NCBI RefSeq assembly: GCF_017498545.1
Contig: NZ_CP071793.1
Coordinates: forward strand, 3,534,001-3,598,000
Direction: 5' to 3'
DNA length: 64,000 nt
Source: Sulfidibacter corallicola
GTDB taxonomy: Bacteria > Acidobacteriota > Holophagae > Acanthopleuribacterales > Acanthopleuribacteraceae
Positions 37,601 to 43,186 of the stretch are shown in pieces. Position numbers and translations under genes: made by a program. Within the stretch, counting starts at the first letter, position 1. Every line of letters starts with the position of its first letter. The notes under the pieces were generated by a model that did no database searches, had not been told where the DNA came from, and was given only the letters and a program-made list of their open reading frames with translations.

Positions 37601-38174
37601 CTTCATCGGGATTCTGATTCGCCTGAACGACCAACCAATAGGTACCGGGTGTCAGAATCAGGCCGCCGGGAATATTGACCACGAAATCACCGACGTTGAG
37701 ATCGTCGGGCGTGACGTTCTCGAGCGAGAAGATCGAGGCACCCGAGAGGTTCGTGGTGTCGGGGAGACCGCCGCTGTTGCCGACGACGTGAATGTTCAAC
37801 GAGGTCGCCGGACCTTCGGGGCCACCGCCCGGGGCATTGTTGATGTAGTTCCCGGTGACGGAAATGCTGTTGATCCGCCAAGCTTTGACCGACGCAGGGA
37901 CAGTGAAGTCATCGGCCGCAAAGGTAGAGTAATGGACGACGGGGGGACCGGGGTCTATGACAAAACCGGGTGAAGTATGCACCTGGGAAGAAACGCCCAA
38001 AGCGCCTACCGGCACATCGTCCGTAGTATCGAACAGGACTGTTCCACCGCGGTTCGGGAACGTAAACGGCTCCCCGCCCGGGCCCTCTGCCACCAGGTTA
38101 TGGTTGGCAGTCGGCTGGGCAAGAGCCGCGAAGGACCACATAAGCACAATGGATCCATAGAAAAGCATTCTCAT
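34668..38174 (-). CDS. Repeat-rich surface protein with IPTL-CTERM sorting signal
   Basis: A 1168-residue secreted protein. A signal peptide (MRMLFYGSIVLMWSFAALAQ) is followed by a region of about 230 residues. Seven tandem modules of roughly 100 residues come next, each opening like GVTVTPTSGLVTDEDG, continuing with a threonine-rich beta strand pair, TLTFTNANWNVAQTVTVTG and DDxIDDGNxxY. The acidic DDxxDDG loops look Ca-binding, as in Calx-beta-like folds. The C-terminus has VPTLGEWGMIAFVSILMLAAM then FMRRKR, the IPTL-CTERM pattern: motif, membrane helix and basic tail, recognised by exosortase-type enzymes. The likely fate is export and anchoring or release at the cell surface. The repeats also keep the opposite strand open over 843 codons, which I regard as an artefact. 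Confidence 0.9.
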   Translation of the reverse strand: MRMLFYGSIVLMWSFAALAQPTANHNLVAEGPGGEPFTFPNRGGTVLFDTTDDVPVGALGVSSQVHTSPGFVIDPGPPVVHYSTFAADDFTVPASVKAWRINSISVTGNYINNAPGGGPEGPATSLNIHVVGNSGGLPDTTNLSGASIFSLENVTPDDLNVGDFVVNIPGGLILTPGTYWLVVQANQNPDEAGQWLWRSANSTDDLFPSAWFENFELLGDAACTNTWGDRVTSCAVTATPPENNDQAFRLEGDELLAGVTVAPTTLETTEDGSTTTFDVVLDAPPTANVDIGISSSDVTEGTVAPASLTFTSANWNIPQTVTVTPGASGDGNDGNVMYTVVTADGASTDTDYDGFVVDDVTVTNLNIDGIAGVFVDPNSGLVTTEAGGTDTFVIFASGTPTMDVTIPLSISNGEATVQVSVTLTGPGYSENVTVTGADDDIDDGDAPFTVVTGTTTSGDPSYNGVTVADITGTNTDDDTAGITVTPVAVEPLVTDENLTTSSFDVVLDTEPTADVVLNFESNDTTEGTVGPASATFTSGNWNTPQTITITGVDDFLDDGNVNYTIITRPASSTDTNYDGLDPADVTAVNNDNGDSAGVTVTPNATPLIVTEDGGTTDTFTVVLDAMPANDVTIAVSTQNANEGTADTASLTFTNANWNVAQTVTVTGVDDAIDDGNQLFSILLADTVSTDPVWNGVPVVDVLCQNNDDDTFGFNVNPTAGLVTTEAGGSDTFTVNLLSEPTADVTIPVVSSNVNEGTPDLASLTFTPLNFSTPQTVTVTGVQDGGAPDGDIAYTIDLGPATSTDTVYNGQTLPSVGVTNNDDDLPPGVTVNPTSGLTVTEAGGTDTFTVVLDSQPTADVTIPVVSDDTTEGTPDSATLTFTNANWNVAQTVTVTGVDDDFDDGDIAFNIDLGPTTSTDAAFNNLTVPSVGVTNSDNDTASVTVTPTSGLVTDEDGATATFEVRLGATPTSAVTIPITSDDTTEGTVDQATLTFTLGNTPQTVTVTGVDDPVVDGDIGYNIIVGDPSSSDPAYDALGDGDTADVSATNLDNDICGPVTIDVTIGGDVIVTGTPGCIFDLYNTTGSTNTGNWILLASGITIPASGTIVVPGVTGAEDHFYVATVTGTFDILNASGGPVITVPTLGEWGMIAFVSILMLAAMAFMRRKRTA

Positions 38175-39021
38175 TTCTCGTCTCCGTAGAAATCAATAGT
38201 CGTTCGATTGTTGGGTGAGGTTGTTATTAAGTGGCTAACCTACCACAGTTGTTTTCGTTAATCCAACCTTTTGCAAAAATGTTCGGGCAAACGCGGAATG
38301 CCTGCAGCAGTGATAACACCGCATCGGGCAGGACACACAATTGTTGAGAGATGAAAAGCAGACATCGTGGGCTTGCCCTGAAGGAAGCCTTCTCCATGGG
38401 ATGAACAGGCTTGCTACCCGTGCAAGCTTTATTCCAGGATTTTCTGATGTCGAACCTGTTTTTTCCTCGTCCCGCCTCATCTCCCACCCCAGCACAAAGC
38501 GCGCTCCGGCCTTTTTTTGAACAAGCGACAAAATCAACCCCACCCCCTAAATATTGTTGCTCTGTCAGGGACCCCTACCACATCTTCGTGAGCGGCATGT
38601 TCTATTTAAATATAGGAACACCTTTGTCCCATCTGAACCTCACCCGGTTCGCCACGACCTCTTTCACTCGTCTTGTCTCTACCGGTGAGACGAACGCCAG
38701 CCGCACCACCCGTTCTGGGTTGAAATCCATCGCAATCTCCCGATTCGCGCTGTCGGGACGCGATCCATTCGTTGCCGTACCGGCAACGGGCCCCGGCCCG
38801 GAGACCCTTCCCGGCCCACTCGGGCCACTCGCGATCCGGCCAAGGCGCTTCGATTTCCGAACATGCGCCGGAGTCGAAGATCGCCCGAACATGTGGGGGG
38901 TTCAAAAATCGCACTGGCGGACTATCTGCATGGGGTACTAGAATGAACTTCATACCACACCAAGACATGGATGCCGTTCTATGGAGCCTCGCAGGAGGCA
39001 TGGCGGCCAGAAGGAGCGATC
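38175..39021. other. Intergenic region upstream of the lasso operon
   Basis: About 850 bases between the surface protein gene (-) and the lasso B1 gene (+). Several short open frames exist on both strands, but none has a recognisable product, a good ribosome site and conserved-looking composition together. A TAGAAT -10-like box at 38939-38944 lies 78 bases before the B1 start, with only a weak -35 (CTGGCG, 38914-38919). Confidence 0.5.
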
Positions 39022-39291
39022 ATGCTGCGTGTACAAATCTCCACTTCGGTCCTGACCCAGAGCGTGGGGAAAGAATCCGTCCTCCTCGATTTGAAAAAGG
39101 GCACCTATTTCGAGCTGAACGCCATGGGGTCTGCGATCTGGAACAGCCTGCAGGAAACGCAGAGCCTCGATCAGACGCTCGAACGACTGCTGTCGGAATA
39201 CCAGGTCGATCGGCAAACGCTTCAGACCGACCTCACCGACCTGGTCGGGCGACTCAAGGAGCACGGCCTTGTGGAACTCCATAACCAATGA
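39022..39291 (+). CDS. Lasso peptide B1 protein (PqqD-like recognition element)
   Basis: An 89-residue protein. The start at ATG 39022 is set by AAGGAG about 6 bases upstream. The fold is that of PqqD/RRE proteins: three strands (MLRVQISTSVLTQSV, VLLDLKKGTYFEL) followed by helices (NAMGSAIWNSL, QTLERLLSEYQV, TDLVGRLKEHGLVEL). In lasso peptide synthesis the split B1 protein binds the leader of the precursor and brings it to the B2 peptidase and C cyclase. It is the first gene of the cluster, 120 bases upstream of the cyclase gene. PqqD proteins also serve other RiPP and cofactor pathways; the neighbours make the lasso role firm. Confidence 0.93.
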   Translation: MLRVQISTSVLTQSVGKESVLLDLKKGTYFELNAMGSAIWNSLQETQSLDQTLERLLSEYQVDRQTLQTDLTDLVGRLKEHGLVELHNQ

Positions 39292-39411
39292 ACGTGTTGG
39301 AGGTTCCTCGCGCGCTCGGCGGCCGAAACTGAACGGCGCGTTTCCACAACGCGCGAACAAGGCCCTCCGTGCTTCCGCTCGCACGGCAAGAGAACGATTG
39401 GATCGATTCGC

Positions 39412-41319
39412 ATGAGTGAAATCGCGGCGGTCATCCACCTCGATGGACGCCCGGTCCTCCAAGAGGAGACCGATCTCCTCGCCCACCACGGATTCGTGCC
39501 CCGATCATCCGCCACCCCGTGGGTCGCACGCGAAGGCGCGGTCGGGATGATGTTCGTCGAGCATCCACGATTGGCACCCGTCGCGCCGAATCCCCACGTG
39601 GACGAGGATCTGATGGTCGTGGCCGATGCCCGCATCGACAACCATGCGGCGCTGGCCAGCGCCCTGGCCTTGGAAACGGCTTCGCCCGCCAGCCTGATCG
39701 CGGCAGCCTACCGCCGCTGGGGGAGCCGTTGTCCGCGCCACCTCTCCGGCGACTTCGCCTTCGTGCTCTGGAACCGGCGAACCCGCGAACTCCTGGCGGT
39801 GCGCGATCCCATGGGAACGCGCACGCTGCACTTCGCCTCGATCGGGCAGAGCCTGTACCTGAGCAGTTTCGCGATTCAAATCGAGCGCGCCTTTCCCGAC
39901 CGCTTCGAAGTGAATCCGGCGGCTCTCCTGATGTGGATCATGAACCACTACGACGAGCGCCATTCGATGTGGCACGGTCTCACCGGCCTGCGCCCCGGGG
40001 AAGCACTGACCCTGCGCAGGGGCGAACCCTCAATCGGCAGGCTCCTGGAGCTGCGACCCCGCCGTCACGGCCTTCCCCCGCGGAAGGAATGGGGACCCGC
40101 TCTGCTGGAATGCCTGAATCAGGCCGTGGCCCAGCGCCTCGCCGACGCCGAGGGACCCGTATCGACCATGCTCAGTGGCGGCATGGATTCCTCCACCATC
40201 ACCGCCCTCGCCACCGAGCATGCCCGCCGCCAGGACCGTGAAGTGGTCGCCTATGCCTATCGATTTCCCACCTTGACCGATTGCGACGAGAGCCACTGGA
40301 GCCGGTTGACGGCCGAACACCTGGGCATCCCCCTGGAATCGATCGACTGTGAACCCTTTACGGTGGTGGAACCCAGCCCGCCCATCCACCCCATGGAGAA
40401 TCCGTTTCAGTGCGCGGACCGCTTGGACCTGGCCATCCTGGACCAGGTCCAACGACGAGGTGGCACCAGCCTGCTCACCGGCCACGGCGGCGACACGATG
40501 TTCGCGAACCTCCCTCCGATCCACCTCTTGGCCGGAGACATCCTCAAAGGGCGCCTGACTCGGCTTGGGCAGTTTTGGACACAACTGGGCCAGCGTCCCC
40601 TCAAATCCAAGGCAAAAGCCGCCATACGATCGCTATTCGGACATTTGGTGCCAAACCGCCTCTATCTGGACCACTGTTACCGGGGTGGGCGACTACCACA
40701 TATGCCGTCCTGGATACGTTCCGAGGCTATTCGACCGGAAAACGGTATCGACGAGCTGGAGATCCGGTCTCCCCGACGTTTCCTCGGGTCGGATCGCCAA
40801 CGTTTTTTCCACAGGATGACCCGAGGAGCAGCCGGGATCCGCCGAGCCACCCATTGGTACCAACGAGCCGGGAACTCGCGAGGAATCAAGGTTTTCCACC
40901 CTTTTTTCGACCATCGACTGGCCGAGCTCCTACTCGCCATGCCACCAAATCACCTCAACGGCGACGGACGACCCAAAGGTCTGCTGCGCGAGCTGATGAA
41001 ACACCACTTACCCAGCGAAATCGTGAACCGACTGGAAAAACCCACCTTGGCCGCCTATTATTACAAGGGAATCGCGAATCAACTGAATCGCCTGCAAGGC
41101 CAAATCATCCACGACCCAATCCGCCACGAATGGATTGACGGACCCGCGCTTCAGGAGTCCGTCGAGCTCTTCCTAAAAAAAGAACCGGGTAGAGAGGTCG
41201 CCGATTTCCTATCCGCACTTTGGACCGAGATCTGGCTCTCCATCCGCCAACCCCAATCGTTCCCACACGCAAGAAAGCCCTTATCGTCCGCGCCAGAACC
41301 TTCGAATCCAAAATCATGA
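39412..41319 (+). CDS. Lasso peptide macrolactam synthetase (C protein, asparagine synthetase-like)
   Basis: A 635-residue protein of the asparagine synthetase B fold. The N-terminal half is a glutamine-amidotransferase-like domain that has lost its nucleophile: the chain begins Met-Ser, with no Cys at position 2. This is the rule for lasso cyclases, which use the precursor's own N-terminal amine. The ATP pyrophosphatase motif SGGMDS is at residues 255-260, with a later RGGTSLLTGHGGDTMF loop for the acyl-adenylate site. It would adenylate the Asp side chain at core position 8 and close the ring. No strong ribosome site precedes the ATG. It follows B1 and precedes the precursor gene on the same strand. 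Confidence 0.94.
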   Translation: MSEIAAVIHLDGRPVLQEETDLLAHHGFVPRSSATPWVAREGAVGMMFVEHPRLAPVAPNPHVDEDLMVVADARIDNHAALASALALETASPASLIAAAYRRWGSRCPRHLSGDFAFVLWNRRTRELLAVRDPMGTRTLHFASIGQSLYLSSFAIQIERAFPDRFEVNPAALLMWIMNHYDERHSMWHGLTGLRPGEALTLRRGEPSIGRLLELRPRRHGLPPRKEWGPALLECLNQAVAQRLADAEGPVSTMLSGGMDSSTITALATEHARRQDREVVAYAYRFPTLTDCDESHWSRLTAEHLGIPLESIDCEPFTVVEPSPPIHPMENPFQCADRLDLAILDQVQRRGGTSLLTGHGGDTMFANLPPIHLLAGDILKGRLTRLGQFWTQLGQRPLKSKAKAAIRSLFGHLVPNRLYLDHCYRGGRLPHMPSWIRSEAIRPENGIDELEIRSPRRFLGSDRQRFFHRMTRGAAGIRRATHWYQRAGNSRGIKVFHPFFDHRLAELLLAMPPNHLNGDGRPKGLLRELMKHHLPSEIVNRLEKPTLAAYYYKGIANQLNRLQGQIIHDPIRHEWIDGPALQESVELFLKKEPGREVADFLSALWTEIWLSIRQPQSFPHARKPLSSAPEPSNPKS

Positions 41320-41491
41320 AGCCAAAAGTTAATGCGACTGGTGTGGTCTTTTTTGGGTTCTTTTGTTAAGTTCTAAGATCATCCTACCGAGAATAGATTT
41401 AACACTTCTTTGCGACAACCTAGTATTAACCCGGGAGGAGAACTTTGAGAATCAAGTTCAAAAAAAGAAGCTCCCCGAGGATTTTTTTCGC

Positions 41492-41520
41492 TTGACAGCG
41501 AAATTCGCTTCTCATACCCT
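41492..41520 (+). promoter_or_regulatory. Candidate promoter with internal inverted repeat before the lasso precursor gene
   Basis: TTGACA (41492-41497) matches the -35 consensus exactly. It is followed at 17 bases by TACCCT (41515-41520), a -10 box with three of six matches. A 13-base inverted repeat AGCGAAATTCGCT (41497-41509, 6-base arms) sits in the spacer, where a repressor could bind. It lies 56 bases before the precursor start and would allow the precursor and kinase to be expressed apart from B1 and C. Confidence 0.55.
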
Positions 41521-41575
41521 AGGCAATTTGTAAGGCTCACTGATCAAAAAGTTTAAACGCAAATGGGAGAGAGTA

Positions 41576-41746
41576 ATGGTTATGGAAAAGCGTGTCACCT
41601 CCGAAGTCGAGGACCAGACTCAGGGGAAGAAAACCTATGAAAAACCGCTTTTGGTTTCACGCGGAGATGTCGCAACTCTGACCCAAGCGGGGTTCAATGC
41701 CGGGTCCGACTCGAAAGCCACAGGTGAGTTGGTCCAGAGTTCTTGA
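41576..41746 (+). CDS. Lasso peptide precursor (A)
   Basis: A 56-residue peptide starting MVMEKRVTSE. The next in-frame ATG, at 41582, would give 54 residues; GGGAGAGAG lies just upstream of the first. The leader carries the full recognition pattern for B1: Y21, P24 (+3), L26 (+5), G30 (+9) and T36 at the position before the last leader residue. Cleavage after Q37 leaves a 19-residue core AGFNAGSDSKATGELVQSS. Asp at core position 8 would be joined to the Ala1 amine in an eight-residue ring, with an 11-residue tail ending Ser-Ser. A core starting at G39 would give a seven-residue ring and is less likely. There is no Cys, so it would be a disulfide-free (class II) lasso. Its stop overlaps the kinase start. 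Confidence 0.9.
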   Translation: MVMEKRVTSEVEDQTQGKKTYEKPLLVSRGDVATLTQAGFNAGSDSKATGELVQSS

Positions 41747-42681
41747 GGCCGTTCCACTACCGGTTTCACGGCATCGAGGTAGAGAGCGATCTGAGTTTGG
41801 AACTCCCAAGCTTTGACCTACCTACATTGCCAACGAAGAAGTGTGTCCTTTCAATCGCAAAGCGTACCATCATGACCAAGGGGCTTCCCTGTATCTGGGA
41901 AAGCCCTTTTCGCTTTTCTGAAGGCCACCCACATGCGCGGCTCTTCCGCCATGGACATGCCCTCATCCTGGAATTGGGCAAAGTGGGCCTGTTCGAGTTC
42001 GAGGGCTCCCACATTTCGATGAATCTGGAACCCGGGGCGAGGCCCATTCCCTATATCTTGGGACGGGTGTTCGCCCTGTGGTTGGAGCTCAACGGTTTCG
42101 CCGTTCTTCACGGTTCGAGCCTGATTCACGGAAATCGAGCCTTCTGCCTGTTGGGTCACAGTGGCTCGGGCAAGTCGACCCTGAGCGCGGCCCTCAACCA
42201 GACTGGTTGCCCCCTGCTTTGCGACGACTTGATTCCCCTGACCCGGACCGATTCGGGCATCGTCATATACCCCGGTATTCCCCAATCCAGGATGTGGCCG
42301 GATACAGGTGAGCGATTCTTCGGCGAAGGGTTCAAGGCGTTTCCCTTGGTCCATCCCGAATTGACGAAGCGAAAAGTGCCGGCCATCGTCAATGACCGCA
42401 ACCGCTTCAGCGAGCACCCCACCCAGTTGAGCACCTTGTTCCTACTGGAACGCCACGACGAAGATGGCGTGGAACTGGTGGATCTTCCCCCATCCAAAGC
42501 GCTGTTGGCTCTGATCGGGTTGAGCTTCGGCGTTGCGGAAACCGAGGCAGCCGGGCTGCAACCGACCCGCATGAAGCAATTGGCAGACGTAGTGGAGTGC
42601 GTGCGGGTCATGGAGATCCACTATCCGAGTGGGTTCGATCGGCTGGATCGGGTTACCGAGAAGATTAAGTCGGTGGTTTGA
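41743..42681 (+). CDS. HPr-kinase-like lasso precursor kinase (PadeK/ThcoK type)
   Basis: A 312-residue protein. The start is TTG at 41743, whose last two bases plus the next one form the TGA stop of the precursor, so translation is coupled. The N-terminus FHYRFHGIEVESDLSLELPSF matches the opening of lasso-associated kinases (YxxFGLxIxSxxxLPEL-like). The P-loop is LLGHSGSGKSTLSAAL (about residues 136-151), followed by the metal-binding LLCDDLIPL. HPr kinases proper act on the sugar-transport protein HPr; this subgroup in paeninodin-type clusters phosphorylates the C-terminal Ser of the lasso precursor. The precursor here ends in Ser-Ser, matching that need. The function is inferred from family and context. 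Confidence 0.9.
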   Translation: MRPFHYRFHGIEVESDLSLELPSFDLPTLPTKKCVLSIAKRTIMTKGLPCIWESPFRFSEGHPHARLFRHGHALILELGKVGLFEFEGSHISMNLEPGARPIPYILGRVFALWLELNGFAVLHGSSLIHGNRAFCLLGHSGSGKSTLSAALNQTGCPLLCDDLIPLTRTDSGIVIYPGIPQSRMWPDTGERFFGEGFKAFPLVHPELTKRKVPAIVNDRNRFSEHPTQLSTLFLLERHDEDGVELVDLPPSKALLALIGLSFGVAETEAAGLQPTRMKQLADVVECVRVMEIHYPSGFDRLDRVTEKIKSVV

Positions 42682-43144
42682 AGACCCCGGCTTTTTTGAC
42701 GGCGGAAAACCCACTCATGACGGTGTAGGCCTCGTGGCCCTCGCCCCCGGAAATGAAGGCGGACCCGCTTTTCAGCCAGGCATGGGCCCGGAACTCGCGC
42801 TGATCGTCGCGAGTCACGCCGATAAACAGGGTCGCCGGCAAGCCGCGCCGGGACAACATCGCCTTGCCGGCCAGTGCCTGAGCCAGGCATTTGCAGTCCC
42901 AGGGAACGTTGCGGGACACCCGGCGCAAGGCTCGTTTCACAATCACGGCATCCTGGCCAACGTCTGCCGGTGCCCCGTCAACCTCGGTCTGGGCCACATC
43001 CTGACGAATGCCGAACAAGCGCAGCACCCATCGAAAGGGAAAGATCAGCAGGGAAAAGCGCGCAATGCCCAACCAACCGACCGCCTCGAGGCAGGCCCAT
43101 CGCTCTTTCCAATCCAAATGCTTCCAAACACGAAACTTATCCAT
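42665..43144 (-). CDS. Lasso peptide B2 leader peptidase (transglutaminase-like)
   Basis: A 159-residue cysteine protease from ATG 43144; an in-frame TTG at 43186 would start next to the dsbD stop. The catalytic Cys is Cys86 in WDCKCLAQALAGKAML and the His is His121 in FRAHAWLKSG, with the family strand LPATLFIGVT between them. B2 cuts the leader off the precursor after B1 delivers it. The gene lies on the opposite strand to the rest of the cluster. Its 3' end overlaps the 3' end of the kinase gene by 17 bases, and it begins 42 bases after dsbD. So it probably rides on the dsbD transcript or has its own promoter. The N-terminal 45 residues are hydrophobic, as is usual for B2. Confidence 0.92.
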   Translation of the reverse strand: MDKFRVWKHLDWKERWACLEAVGWLGIARFSLLIFPFRWVLRLFGIRQDVAQTEVDGAPADVGQDAVIVKRALRRVSRNVPWDCKCLAQALAGKAMLSRRGLPATLFIGVTRDDQREFRAHAWLKSGSAFISGGEGHEAYTVMSGFSAVKKAGVFKPPT

Positions 43145-43186
43145 GATTTGGCACCACCCCCGCCACGTGCTCGAAATCAAGGGCAA

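Noticed and set aside
38411..38941. A 176-codon + strand frame upstream of the lasso B1 gene
   Set aside because: No recognisable domain, several competing frames on both strands, and no ribosome site at the start. I cannot support it as a gene.
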